A DNA stretch of 64,000 bases from Diphasiastrum complanatum (lineage: Eukaryota > Streptophyta > Lycopodiopsida > Lycopodiales > Lycopodiaceae). The notes beneath the pieces are model-generated. The model ran no database searches and was not told the DNA's origin. It saw only the letters and a list, made by a program, of their open reading frames with translations. Position numbers and translations under genes: made by a program. This document shows positions 51,359-63,197 of this stretch, piece by piece (position 1 is the stretch's first letter; each line of letters begins with the position of its first letter). Location of the stretch: the NCBI GenBank assembly GCA_029204225.1, contig CM055111.1:13477477-13541476 (forward strand), given 5' to 3'.

Positions 51359-52177
51359 ATTTTGGTGCTTCTGCCAGGAGTAACTTGATAAGGGAATGTT
51401 GGCTAAAAGGAAGTTAGTATACCCATGGAATGTCTTGAGAATTTGCTGATTGAATGAGTACATTGCTTAGGTCGTTGGCCACATGCGTAATATCTTTTGA
51501 CTTGTGTCACATTTGTTTTGAAATACAATTATCCTAATATTGAAGGTTGAGGTGGTTAGCATCACACAGTGATGTGTGCTGATCTCACAAACAGAGTGTC
51601 AGGGGCATTCTTGGAGTTGATGACTGAATATCACCCATTCTAGATGAGACATTGCTAAGAGGACTTGAGATCATAGATGTGTTACTGATCTAGAATCATT
51701 ATGCTTGGCATCCTATGGACCCAACGAATCTCATAGGGACTAGTTGCGAGCCAGATGAGGACCCTATGCCTAAGATCAATTGACTTCTTCACCTGGCTAG
51801 GGACACTCTTACGTAGGTAACTATCCAGGCAACACTATTTGGATACATAGGTGTAGAAACTGTGTATCCAACACCTAGTAGAACAAATTCCACCTACAGA
51901 GGTTTAAGTACTGGTTGTTCGACGTTGTAGAGAGTGCAACGACTAGAAGGCCGCATATGCCCAATGCACGTAGAAATAATTGCGATGGAAACCCTGAACT
52001 CATGGGCCATGAATTTGGAATGTCAGATCATCTCAAGAGTGAGGAGATGTTGACTATCCCCTTGAGCCATATCCTTGATTGGATAGACCAATCTACTAGT
52101 GTGACTAGTGAGCCGTTGACAGATGGCGGAGTGAACTATTTTTTGACCAACTAAGTGCATCGCTTGATATTGACCGA
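51359..52177 (+). other. Possible Gypsy-like leader and 5' region
   Basis: Follows the candidate LTR and PBS-like site. Contains an open stretch at about 51915-52154 of no recognised family. If the LTR call is right, this is the start of the element's internal region. Confidence 0.35.
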
Positions 52178-52639
52178 ATGTCCATAGACATCCAGGAGAA
52201 GCAAATACTGTTCATTGAGAGTCTAGAGTCTATGGTGCCATCATTGAATGAATCTTCAGAGGAATTCTTATCTAGTAATCCAAATCAAGCCATAGAGCCA
52301 AATATAAAGTTGGAGGAATTTTTATCTGATCTATACCTAGCTATAGATCTTTCATTACAGACACCTTATTCTCCAGATCCTGAATTAACACCTGTGATAG
52401 AGAAAGGTACACAAGATCTATCTCTCGAGGATGCTTCATCAGAGATTGAAGTGGATGAGCTTGTAGGACTTATAAAATCTTCATTGCAAATATTTGATCT
52501 AGCAAATGAGCCTTCGACCCCCATTATGGAGTTAGTAGGGGCCTCATCAAGTTTCCTACTGGCCATAGCACTCTTGTTGAATGAATGTGAGCCATCTGAT
52601 GATGAACTAGATCTCATCGTGGAAAGAGTGATCCCTTAG
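52178..52639 (+). CDS. Acidic reading frame of unknown function (153 aa)
   Basis: An open frame starting with an ATG (MSIDIQEKQI) and rich in Glu, Asp, Ser and Leu, with imperfect repeats of EEFLS and DLSL-type segments and a hydrophobic stretch (SSFLLAIALLL) near residue 125-135. I know no family for it. Position between a candidate Gypsy leader and Gypsy integrase remains suggests an element-encoded protein, but a host origin cannot be excluded. Confidence 0.35.
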   Translation: MSIDIQEKQILFIESLESMVPSLNESSEEFLSSNPNQAIEPNIKLEEFLSDLYLAIDLSLQTPYSPDPELTPVIEKGTQDLSLEDASSEIEVDELVGLIKSSLQIFDLANEPSTPIMELVGASSSFLLAIALLLNECEPSDDELDLIVERVIP

Positions 52640-53690
52640 CAGTGTACTAAATATTAGGACCTGTGGGGGAACTTGGGCGAAACATTTTCAATATTCATTT
52701 CTTTAGGTAGTGAGTGATGTTTGTATTATGCAACGCTTTTCCAAAGTACTCGATAAGTACACCCCTTCCATCTAAATAGTCATGGGGACAACTCAAGTGC
52801 AACATACATTTTTCGACGAACAATATACCAATGGCGAATCCAAAGATGATGATGTTGCAATTAAGCAACTACAATATGATGAAAATGATCAACGTCTGCA
52901 GCCTACGTTGTTCAAGAGCCGACGATTGTCGAAGAGGCACTCAGTCAGCCCGATTCCAATCTCTAGAAAGAAGCTATGGATAAAGAGTATTCATCTCTTA
53001 TCAAGAACCAGACATGGACAATTGTTGAATTACCTGCCAACAGAAACATAGTTGATTGCAAATGGATTTTCAAAGTCAAGTACAAAGCAGACGGAAGCAT
53101 CGACAGAAGAAAAGCCCGACTTGTCGCCAGATAATTTTCTCAGGTATACACATCGATTACACTAAGACCTTTAGTCCAATGGTCAAACATTTTTTTATTC
53201 GACTTTTATTATCGTTCGCTGCTGCAACAGATTTGAAAGTACATCAAATGGATGTACATACATCATATCTCAATGGAGTTATTGAAGAAGACATTTACAT
53301 GGTGCAACCCGAAGGTTATATTATCAAAGGTAAACAAAATCATGTGTGTAAACTCCATAAGGCACGTAATGATTTGTACCAGGCCAGACATAACTTTTGC
53401 AATCAGCTCCCTAAGTCAGTTTATGACTAACCCTGGTATGACACATTGGAAGGCTCTTATCAGAGTCATGAGATATCTTCGAGCTACTATAAATTTTTGC
53501 ATTTGTTATGGAGCAGTCGACAATGATAAACTCAATTTACTCAGTGGTTACACATATGCAAGTTGGGCAGGAGATGTAGACACTTGTAAATCCACTTCTA
53601 GATTTACAATCTTCCTCAACAATGGTCCTATTTCCTGGAACAGTCGCAAGCAATTATTAATACTAGAGATATTTGAAAGGCAAATGCACC
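52640..53690 (+). mobile_element. Copia reverse transcriptase fragment (Copia-B relative)
   Basis: From about 52780 the upstream linker, and from about 53000 the reverse transcriptase start, HQMDVHTSYLNGVIEEDIYMVQP and the RNase H start are readable. More diverged than the other Copia-B fragments and broken. It ends abruptly at Gypsy sequence near 53690. Confidence 0.82.
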
Positions 53691-54720
53691 AATCAACGAC
53701 AATCTTCTTGATGCATGTCTTTTTCAATTGATGCTACACATTTACGGGCTGAGGAGATCACTCAGTTCCTAGAAGGCCTGAATATAGTTTCAAAAAGAAA
53801 ATTTTTGCTTAAAACATCGTCCTTTCAACCTATAGCAGGACAGCTTTACAAAAGGGATGTTGACGGTATTATCCGACGATGTCCTTATGAATCTGAAATA
53901 TTGGGTTGAGATACGTGCAACAAAGGACGCCACTGCGAAGACCGTAGCACGTTTTCTTTATGAAAACATTATTACGTGCATTGGCTGTCCAATAGAGCTT
54001 GTTAGTCATCGAGGCACTCACTTCTTAAATGAATTGATCGATAATCTCCTCCACCATTATCTTGTTGTTCACCACAAAAGTACTCCGTACTATCCTATAT
54101 GTAATGGCCAGGAAGAATCCACCAACAACATGATTTGTAAGATCTTAACCAAGATAGTAGAAACAAGCCAATCAGATTGGCAAACCAAACTATTCTCTGC
54201 TATCTGGGTGTACCGCACAACTCCCAAGAAGGCCATTGGATGGGTTACCCCATTCCATCTCGTATATGGTCAAGAGGCAATAATGCCTGTTGAATTCTTG
54301 GTACCATCCTTGAGAGTTATGCAAGCCTTCTCCACGAATCTATGTGAGAAAGCTACCATTGAACAGCAAGTCAAAACCAGGCTCTTTACGTTAGCCCAAT
54401 TGTGTGAGTCTCGACTTATATCGTATCACGCACAATTGGTTAACAAACGTCACCAAAGGCCTGGCACGATTGTCACTTGTGTTCTAAACATTTACACTTA
54501 GGTGATCAGGTGTTTCTTTACAAATCTAAGAAGCATCCAAAAAAACTGAAATTCAGAAGTGAAGGACCTTTTGTTATCAATAAAATCTTTCCTAATGGAG
54601 CAGTCCAACTGCAAACACTTTACGGAGTACTCCTATCCAAGTCGTCAATGGTGGTCGTCTATGGAGATACTACAAAGAGTTGTTTTTTGTTGATCCAATT
54701 TAAACTCCACATTTGTTATA
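53691..54720 (+). mobile_element. Ty3/Gypsy integrase remains
   Basis: Gypsy-type order: DGIIRRC of the zinc-binding region, then the integrase core (CIGCPIELVSHRGTHFLN, HHKSTPYYPICNGQEESTNN, IWVYRTTPKKAIGWVTPFHL, YGQEAIMPVEF) and the C-terminal LGDQVFLYKSKKHPKKLKF part. Broken; no reverse transcriptase of the same type precedes it here. Confidence 0.85.
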
Positions 54721-54930
54721 TATAGTGTTGTTACAATTTTTTTTTTCTGTTTTATTTTCCTTGTTCTGCATGCTTATTTTTGAATCTGCTTGTTGTGATT
54801 ATTCTTGTTCACTGAATCTGTGTATTTTTGGTGCATCTTTATTTTTCGTACTCTTTTTCTCTCATCCATATTCATTCTCAGAGAGAGTTCTAGGTCATCA
54901 ACTCCTGCTCTACACCACAGGGATAAGATC
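54721..54930. other. T-rich stretch after the Gypsy integrase
   Basis: Probably the element's 3' non-coding part. No LTR border recognised. Confidence 0.4.
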
Positions 54931-55090
54931 TTTCATGATCTTGTAGTTGTTGAGATGGACCATCATCTTCTTCAAATTCACTGTTGATAAGTTGTTCCTC
55001 TAAAGTAGATGAGCTAGGATCCTCAATAGGAGAAGTTGACTTGGTAACATAAGATTTTGATAATTCCGGAGAGTCCGATAGTTCGGCTAT
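54931..55090 (-). mobile_element. Copia linker fragment joined to germin-like copy 5
   Basis: Minus-strand sequence IAELSDSPELS and SPIEDPSSST matches the region between integrase and LTR in the Copia remains at about 57060-57140 and 59585-59670. It abuts the truncated germin-like gene at 55090/55091. Confidence 0.75.
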
Positions 55091-55455
55091 CACCCCACGG
55101 CCTCAACCCTCCCCATGTGTTGCACCCCCGTGCCCCTGAGATTCTCTTCCTTGCAAAGGGCACGCTCCTTGTAGGTTTCGTCACCAGCACGCCGGACAAT
55201 AAACTCTTCGCGCAAACGATTAAAGCAAGGGAGCTGTTCATCTTCCCCAGAGGCCTCGTGCATTTCCAGCTCAATGTCGGCTACGGCGCAGCTGTGGCTT
55301 TCTCTGCCTTCAATAGCCAGAATCCAGGCACCTCGCAAGTTGCAAAGGCGCTCTTTGCCTCCACCCCACCTATCGATGACGCCGTATTAGAGAAGGCATT
55401 GCAGCTGAACGCTGCGGATGTGCAGCGTCTCAGATCTCTGATCAGCAAAACATAA
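55091..55455 (+). pseudogene. GLP: Germin-like protein, copy 5, 5'-truncated
   Basis: Corresponds to residues from about 107 to the end of the other copies; signal peptide, disulfide cysteines and start are lost at the junction with Copia sequence. A 3-bp insertion changes box 1 from HVHPRAPE to HVLHPRAPE, altering the spacing of the two metal-binding histidines. Gly151Arg stands just before box 2, and Cys176Ser is shared with copy 3. The frame is otherwise open to the stop. The 3' flank has lost the AATAAA present in copies 1-4. Almost certainly non-functional. Confidence 0.93.
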
Positions 55456-56032
55456 TTAGCAACATTGTGATCCTAGTAAAGCTATGCCCTGAGACTAAAT
55501 ATATATAGCATTCGTGCACACGATGTATAAGTTAAGGACGACTTTTGAAGTAAGACAGATATAAAATTTCTGTTGATAAATTATTCATTTGGTTCCATGC
55601 TCTGCTCGCTCGATCTCATTGTCTAATTTTATGCTCTATGATTTTACATTGAGATTACTGCAGCTTACACAATGTTGCATCGCCTTTTGAGCCTGGCTTC
55701 TTGAAAGCTTAGCACTTTTGCTTTTGAAGATAATTTAATTATAACAACGTAAGTCATGTAGTATCCTATGGCTCGAGTTGCAGATTGGAAGGTTAACACT
55801 CTTGCTTTCAAAGGCATGAGAGATGGACCTGTTATTTATATATTTTTAGCTCTAGTTGTTTGTTATGAATATGAAGAAGTGTACGTTTTTTTATTCCTTA
55901 GCAACCTCCCATTGATTAAGCATCTACAGGTATGTCTTTAAATTTATTTCATATTATACTAGATCACATTTAAGGGGTCAAATGTAGGAAAACTTGTTGT
56001 TTCTTCAAAGCTTCTAGTTTAAATATGGTCTT
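55456..56032 (+). other. 3' flank of germin-like copy 5, truncated
   Basis: Follows the other 3' flanks to ATATGGTC at 56032, then changes to the left arm of the large inverted repeat. Confidence 0.7.
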
Positions 56033-58130
56033 GCAAGGTTTGCAAATCAACTTCAAGGCCAAAAAGTCTTCTAGCCCCACTTGCTAGTTATTTTGTCCTA
56101 ACAAGCCAAAAACGGCTCGGAATTGTCGAAACACTCCAATGTGGCATCATTGACTACCTTGCTCTTGAAATGGTCTTATTAGACCTTCGATCTACTTTCT
56201 CCTTGCAATCTGACACTCACTATGTTTAGGAGAAGTTGTACTTATAGGGTACATTCCTTTTTTGTCCTTAAACTAGAGAAAATTACCTTTTGAATGAGCA
56301 TAAATGTTTTAGACGTCGTTCATTTAGATATATGTGCTCCAATACAAACTCTGTCGTTGCTTGCAAAGTATTATATTGCCTTCATTGACGAATATTCCCG
56401 AAGAACAGTTGTTTATTTCATTAAGAAAAAATCGGAGGCTTTCAAAATATTTTGACAATTCAAAGAGCGTGTAGAATATCAAACTAGTAAATGAATTAAA
56501 GCACTGAGGGCCGACAACGGGGGAGAATACATCTCTACCGAATTCAAGGAGTATTGCCTTAACAACGACATTGAGCAACAATACATTACCTCCTATTTGC
56601 CTCATTCGAATGGTCTGCTCAGAGAAAGAACAGATCCTTAGTCGAATCGGCAAAGTGTATGCTTTTCCATGCGACACTTCCGAAGTCCTTTTGGGCTGAA
56701 GCAGTTTCCACTACAGCCTATATTCAGAACATATGTCCTACTAAAGGTCTCTCAGACAAAACACCATATGAAGTTTGGACAGGCTCCAAACCATCATTAT
56801 GAAACTTACAAGTTTTTGAATGTATCGCGTATGCGCAAATTCCACATGATCTCAGGAAGAAACTCGACTTCCAAAGTATCAACTCTATTTTCATCAGCTA
56901 CACTACTTCAGATAAAGTTTATAAGTTGTATGATCATGTCAAGTCGAAGATATTTACTAGCTGCGATGTCATCTTCATCGAAGATCAGTTTATCGACCTC
57001 AAAGGTAAGGGCAAAGCTGATATAGCCGACCTCAAACGGTAAGCTCAAAGCTCATATAGCTGAACTATCAGACTCTCCCAAATTATCGAACATTCTAGTT
57101 CTCAAATCAACTATTCCTATTGAAGGTCCTAGCTCATCTACTCCATGTTGGATTATTCTTCATCTAACTGTTTATCTAGCTCTACAGAATTTTTCGTGTC
57201 TTTATATAGTCTGCAGAATCACAAGTATTTTTACACAGTCTGCAGAAATACAGGAAGTTTGGCAACAGCATCGCATTTTCTCTCTCTACAAACCCGACAG
57301 TGTCGCTTGTCAGGAATCTTGGGTACGACTGTAGTGTCGACTTTTTTGCATTTTTCATTTGTCAGAAATTACGTGTACAAAATGCAATGTCGCCTTTTTT
57401 GCATTTTTCGCCTGTCAGAAATTACGTGCAAAAATGCAATGTCACAGACTGTTTACGGCCAATTGTCACGCTTATCAGCAAGTAACTTTTGAAAAGAACT
57501 GGATGAATGCCAGCAAACACCAGCCAACTGGCAATCACATTTGACGGCCTTATTACTTAGTATACATCAGCTGTTCGTACATTTCATTATCAAGGTAAGA
57601 TCAACATTGTGAATTGTGAAGGAGTTGAGTGTTATTACACGACGCTTCCTATGCTCTCATCAAGCAGATTGTTCACAATCAGAAAGTATTATTGTTATCA
57701 AGCTTTCAAGCTTGAATTCTCTTGAGCATTCTAGCTCAGTCTTTTAGAGATTTTAGAGTTGCTATTGCGCTACTACTTATCAGCAGAGTTGCTTATTTCA
57801 GACTTATTCTCAGTTACTTAGAGACAACTTTAGAGTGCATGATTTCTATCCGCTATTGTCTTGCACTCATTAGCATCTGTTCTTGTTTTTCTGAATCAAT
57901 ATTATTTCCTTGTTGCATTCAGTTTGTGTCAAAATGCATGCATCTCTGTATTGCTTTTGTAGCTGATATAAATTATCTGAAAATTCAATACTTTATGTTT
58001 GGCTACGTAATTACTTAGTATCTAGTGAAAGCTAGCTGCTAAAAATTGGACATGATTTCCATCACTACTGCTTTGTTCAATTTTTGATAGGTGTACTCAT
58101 GCATTGGAAGTAGGAAGTTTTCGCATTCTA
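56033..58130 (+). repeat. Left arm of a ~2.1-kb inverted repeat, with Copia remains
   Basis: The reverse complement of this arm is found at 58565-60643. From about 56280 to 57060 it has broken Copia integrase remains (FWAEAVSTTAYIQN, TPYEVWTGSKPS, KLDFQSINSIFISY), followed by an LTR. Confidence 0.9.
57146..58130 (+). repeat. Copia LTR in the left arm (related to LTR-B)
   Basis: Begins TGTTGGATTATTC like LTR-B, and later parts (TTTCTATCCGC, ATGCATCTCTGT, GACATGATTTCCATCA) also resemble it. Tandem copies of a unit of about 60 bp containing TTTTTTGCATTTTTC lie near 57335-57445. Its far end is not clear. Confidence 0.65.
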
Positions 58131-58564
58131 TTAGTCAACTATTTTCGACACTCCATATGAACAACGTATTCTCTCCATATGAGCCTTTCTTCGATAGATA
58201 CTTCCATCTGCCTTGTACTTGATTTTGAATAACCATTTGCAATCAATTACATTTTTGCTAGCAGGTAATTCGCCAATACTCCAAGTCTGGTTTTTGATGA
58301 GAGATGAATACTGTTTATCCCTAGCTTCTATCCAAAGATCAAAATCGGGCTGACTGAGTGCCTCTTCGACAGTAGTGGACTCTTGGATAAGGTAAGTTGC
58401 AGACTCGTCGATATACCTTATAGGTGGCCTGCTGACTCTTGTCGATCTTCTAGGAATTGAGTGAAGTTGATAATTTCATCATGCTGTAGTCGTTGAACTG
58501 CAACATCATCTTCTGGGGATTCGGAATAAGTTGTTCATCTGGAGTGTCAGAAATAGCTGAGTAG
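58131..58564 (-). mobile_element. Spacer of the inverted repeat, with a reversed Copia reverse transcriptase fragment
   Basis: Minus-strand Copia-B-type sequence with the linker before the reverse transcriptase and its start. This includes the EALSQPDFDLW-type region that the Copia-B fragments elsewhere in the window lack. Confidence 0.7.
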
Positions 58565-60643
58565 TAGAATGCGAAAACATCCTACTTCCAATGCATGAGT
58601 ACACCTATCAAAAATTGAACAAAGTAGTAGTGATGGAAATCATGTCCAATCTTTAGCAACTAACTTTCGCTAGATACTAGGTGATTACGTGGCCAAATAT
58701 AAAGTATTGAATTCTCAGACAATTTATATCAGTTACAAAAGCAATACAGAGATGCATGCATTCTGACACAAACTGAATGCAATAAGAAAATATTATTGAT
58801 TCAGAAAAGCAAGAACAGATGCTAATGAGTGCAAGACAATAGCGGATAGAAATCACGCACTCTAAAGTTGTCTCTAAGTAACTGAGAATAAGTCTGAAAT
58901 AAGCAATTCTGCTGATAAGCAGTAGCGCAATAGCAACTCTAAAATCTCTAAAAGACTGAGCTAGAATGCTCAAGAGAATTCAAGCTTGAAAGCTTGATAG
59001 AGAGCTAACAACAATACTTTCTTATTGTGATTGATCTGCTTGATGAGAGCGTACGAAGCGTCGTGTAATAACACTCAACTCCTTCACAATTCATAATGTT
59101 GATCTTGACTTGATAATGAGATGTATGAACAGCTGATTTATACTAAGTAATTAGGCCGTCAAATGTGATTGCCAGTTGGCTAGTGTTCGTTGCATTCATC
59201 CAGTTCTTCTCAAAAGTTACTTCTGATGAGCGGTGACAATTGGCCATAAATAGTCTGTGACGGGCAAAAAATGCAAAGAAGGCGACATTGCATTTTTGCA
59301 CGTAATTTTTTACAGGCGAAAAATGCGAAAAATGCGACATTGCATTTTTTCCACATAATTTCCGACAAATAAAAAATGCAAAAAAGTCGCCACTACATTC
59401 TTACACGAGATTCCTGACAAGCGACACTGTTGGGTTTGTAGAGAGAGCAAATGCGACGCTGTTGCCAAACTCCGCGTATTCCTACAGACTGTGTAAAAAC
59501 ACTTGTGATTCTACAGACTGTATAAAGACACAAAAAATTCCGTGCAGCTAGATAAATAGTTGGATGAAGAATAATCCAACATGGAGTAGATGAGCTAGGA
59601 CCTTCGATAGGAGATATGAGATTTGGAAAGTTCGATAATTCGGGATAGTCTGATAGTTCGGCTATATGAGCTTTGCCCTTGCCTTTGACGTCAATAAACT
59701 GATCTTCGATGGAGATGACATCACGGCTAGTAAATATCTTTGACTCGACATGATCATACAACTTATAAGCTTTATCTGAAGTAGTATAGCTGATGAAAAT
59801 AGGGTTGATTCTTTGGAAGTCGAGTTTCTTCCTGAGATCATGCGGTATTTGCGCATACGCGATACATCCAAGAACTTGTAAGTTTGATAATGATGGTTTG
59901 GAGCCTGTCCAAACTTCATATGGTGAGACCTTTAGTAGAACATATGTTCTGAATATAGGCTGTAGTGGAAACTTCTTCAGCCCAGAAGGACTTCGGAAGT
60001 GTCGCATGGAAAAGCATACACTTTGCAGATTCGACCAAGGTTCTGTTCTTTCTCTGAGCAAACCATTCGAATGAGGCAAATAGGAGGTAATGTATTGTTG
60101 CTCAATGTTGTTGTTCAGGCAATACTCCTTGAATTCGGTAGAGATGTATTCTCTCCCGTTGTTGGACCTCAGTGCTTTAATTCATTTACTAGTTTGATAT
60201 TCTACACGCTCTTTGAATTGTCAAAATATTTTGAAAGCTTCCGATTTTTTCTTAATGAAATAAACAACTGTTGTTCTGGAATATTCGTCAATGAAGGCAA
60301 TAAAATACTTTGCAAGCAACGACAGAGTTTGTATTGGAGCACATATATCTAAATGAACGACGTCTAGAACATTTATGCTCATTCGAAAGCTAATTTTTTC
60401 TAGTTTAAGGACAAAAAAGGAATGTACTCTATAATTACAATTTCTCCTAAACATAGTGAGTGCCAGATTGCAAGCACAAAGCAGATCGAAGGTCTAATCA
60501 GACCATTTCAAGAGCAAGGCAGTCAATGATGCCACATTGGAGCGTTTCGACAATTCCGAGCTGTTTTTGGCTTGTTAGGACAAAATAACTAGCAAGTGGG
60601 TGTAGAAGACTTTTTGGCCTTGAAGTTGGTTTGCAAACCTTGC
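58565..60643 (-). repeat. Right arm of the inverted repeat, with Copia remains
   Basis: Reverse complement of 56033-58130. The LTR runs from 59581 down to 58565; integrase remains (PSGLKKFPLQPIF, SPYEVWTGSKPSLSNLQVLGC, KKLDFQRINPIFISY) lie at about 59650-60360. Broken, and slightly different from the left arm. Confidence 0.9.
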
Positions 60644-61100
60644 AAACACTCTCAAAGGCATTCAATGAGCCATTAGAAGTGGCATTGAGGGCTATTTTTG
60701 GGAAAAAGGGTTGGAGTGGATGAATCTGTACTTGGTGAAGCTAGTAAACTGAATGGGTATCCAACTATAGCATTTGAAAATATAAAATGAATAGCAATCT
60801 GATGGAGAAAGAGTTTTGGGACATTGTGATAGAAGTGGAGTAGAGACCAACAACTCTTGTTGATATGAGGTCATTTGATAAGAGGGCATAATAGGCCCTA
60901 TCCTTAATAAACCTACTAGAGAAGGATAGGCTCCAATGCCCATATTAATGATGATGTAATGGCAAGAGATGGATGGGATGCACTTCAAACATAGTATCAG
61001 ACAGCAAAACAATACAGCATGATGTCTTGAAGATGAAGCTAAACAACATTCGAATTAGGCCTTGAGTCAAACTACAGTAGATGGATCGAGATTCTAATCA
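60644..61100 (+). mobile_element. Degraded Copia gag-like region
   Basis: The plus strand shows scattered gag-like words (EFWDIV, then DMRSFDKRA, then ARDGWDALQT) in the order seen in UBN2-type Copia gag proteins. Heavily decayed. Confidence 0.45.
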
Positions 61101-61511
61101 ACAATAGTTGAGCAGCGAAAGCAAACAAGAAAAATGATTTCTAATAATGACTTTACAATAACATTTTAGAGATCCTGCACTTAGAAAGTTTGAAAATTGA
61201 TTGATTTGATCAAAGAGTATCTATGAAAACCATGCTACTAATTTAGTAGACATCTGAGAATGCAATACTTTTGATCAGGATGTTACCACGTAAATTTGAA
61301 AGAAAGAGTTAATACACTTATGTGATTCAAGAGAATACAACATACGTTCAGACTAGATTGCTATTAACAATCAGTAAATACAAGGGCTCTTGGACAAGTC
61401 TTAGTGAACGTGCAAAATTACAAGGAGTTACAATAATGTAGATGCAACTTTGTATTTGAACAGTCTCCCCTATGTTTTTCACACTACAACATCTCTTGCT
61501 CTTCATCAATT

Positions 61512-61546
<35 letters not shown>

Positions 61547-61623
61547 TAGAGTTTCATCACTAGATTAAGCAAACTCTCTACAAGTAAAAACAATTTACTT
61601 AATGAGAATGTATGTGTGAGATA
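61101..61623. other. Unclassified stretch with a (TG)n tract
   Basis: No gene seen. (TG)n at about 61514-61544. Confidence 0.5.
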
Positions 61624-62044
61624 CGTACGTTCTCAATTAAACACTAGAGTAAAGAAATTTAGATTTCCAACAAACTGACCAAAATTTTTGACTCATTCAA
61701 TAGATCACAAATTACTCACCATATATAAGAATCATCACATTTCCTTATAATCTTCTAATGACAATTAAGTGTCTATTTATAATTTGTCAATCATAAAACT
61801 TTAGAATTTTATGATTCGTCAATCATAATTAGTAGGATTCCAAAATATCATGGAGGTGGTTGATCTACCTAGCCACCAACTTGGCAAAACTCTAGGGTTA
61901 GGTTAGATTGAAAAATTAGCGCAAAAATGCTCAATCATCTTTCTTATTACATATTGAATTTTCACATAACTTGAGGTGGGGAAGAGCTTTTCTATATACT
62001 AGTCGCCATTCCATAGTAATGCCTTATAATTTTTTAGAGCGGTT
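61624..62044. repeat. Spacer with small palindromes, reversed
   Basis: Reverse complement of the 13362-13790 type spacer. Confidence 0.6.
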
Positions 62045-62342
62045 TGGTAATCTTGACTTCTTCATTATGATACATGTATTTTTCGCGATCCAAATGATAA
62101 GATAACTTGTTTTTATGATAATTTATGATTTTAGGTCATGCTGGAGATTGTACCACACACGTGGGGGTTGGATCTTCATGTATATCAATAATATTTTATT
62201 GCTCTTGACTGATGTGTGTAGAATTGCCAATCTAGATCAAGTTTTGTCATCTAGTTTTGCATTCAAGCTATAATCAATCAATCAATCCCTCTTGGGAGTC
62301 ATTAATAGGCTCAAGTAAGTTTTAAAATATTGTACTTTACCA
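62045..62342 (+). repeat. LTR-C, copy 7, plus orientation (298 bp)
   Basis: TGGTAA to TTACCA, followed directly by a PBS. The only plus-strand copy; it confirms the LTR boundaries. Confidence 0.78.
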
Positions 62343-62775
62343 TGGTATCAGAGCGAGGTACAAGAGTTAATCATTGATCATTTATACAATCCAATTTTAG
62401 CAAGTTTTTGGTGCTAAAAGCTAGAATTGGAGGGCCAACTTGAAGCTGATAGAAGGGGTGAAAATTTGGAGACCAAACTTGGTAAGGGTCAGATTCTGTA
62501 CTATTCACACGTGTGGACAGCTCCGTACCTCAAAATAATCTTCATTTTTTATCAGATCCAAAGAATTTCATAGCGATTGATCTTGGTGAAGTTTTTGGTA
62601 TTAGATTGGACTTAGTGTCATCAAATTTAATGAATTCAGACTGGGATAAAGCCCTCTAAAAGTGATTTATAGGTCTTGAAAAACCATCAAGAGGGAGGAG
62701 TAAGTTTTAGCCATGTTTTTGTCCAAAAATTGTGAAAATTGACTTGATTTGATAAAGCTTGGATAGAATCTCATC
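62343..62775 (+). mobile_element. PBS and leader of the LTR-C element, plus orientation
   Basis: TGGTATCAGAGC at 62343-62354, then leader sequence matching the reverse complement of 9481-10200, cut off at 62775 by module F. Confidence 0.68.
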
Positions 62776-63027
62776 GCTCCTTATGACTCTCGGTTAGCAG
62801 GGATTTTCTAAAGGAATGGGCCAAAACAATCTTACGCATGATAATAGCCAACAAGCTGGAGCAGCTTATGGAGGAACAAGGTTTCTTGAGGGACGAGAAT
62901 ATCAAGTTGGAAAGAGAGCTTCCCAAAAGAAAGGCATGCAACAGGACAATGTATGGGATGGTTATCGCATTCGGAAGCAGTTCAAGCGCAGGCAAACCTG
63001 CAACAAGTCGTGCTTGAGAATCAAAAC
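62776..63027 (+). pseudogene. Module F, part 1, third copy (fragment)
   Basis: Contains the first coiled-coil segment only (ANKLEQLMEEQGFL on the plus strand), then jumps to the endonuclease-like fragment. Confidence 0.45.
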
Positions 63028-63197
63028 TTTTCGAGTTGTGTCCATGTGCATTTCTCCATATATGATATATTTGGCTTCCATACAATGTTGTTGTTGTGTT
63101 AGTTTGTTGAAAACCATGTTTTTGCATGAATGTCGTAAGATGGTTGGCATGATTGTTGCAAGCAAGCATATTGATATTGAAGTCTCCACGAGAATTA
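63028..63197 (-). pseudogene. Endonuclease-like fragment, N-terminal piece
   Basis: The minus strand encodes GDFNINMLACNN, HLTTFMQKHGFQQ and YGSQIYHIWRN. Same family as 35144-35395; the SDN end is absent. Confidence 0.48.
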
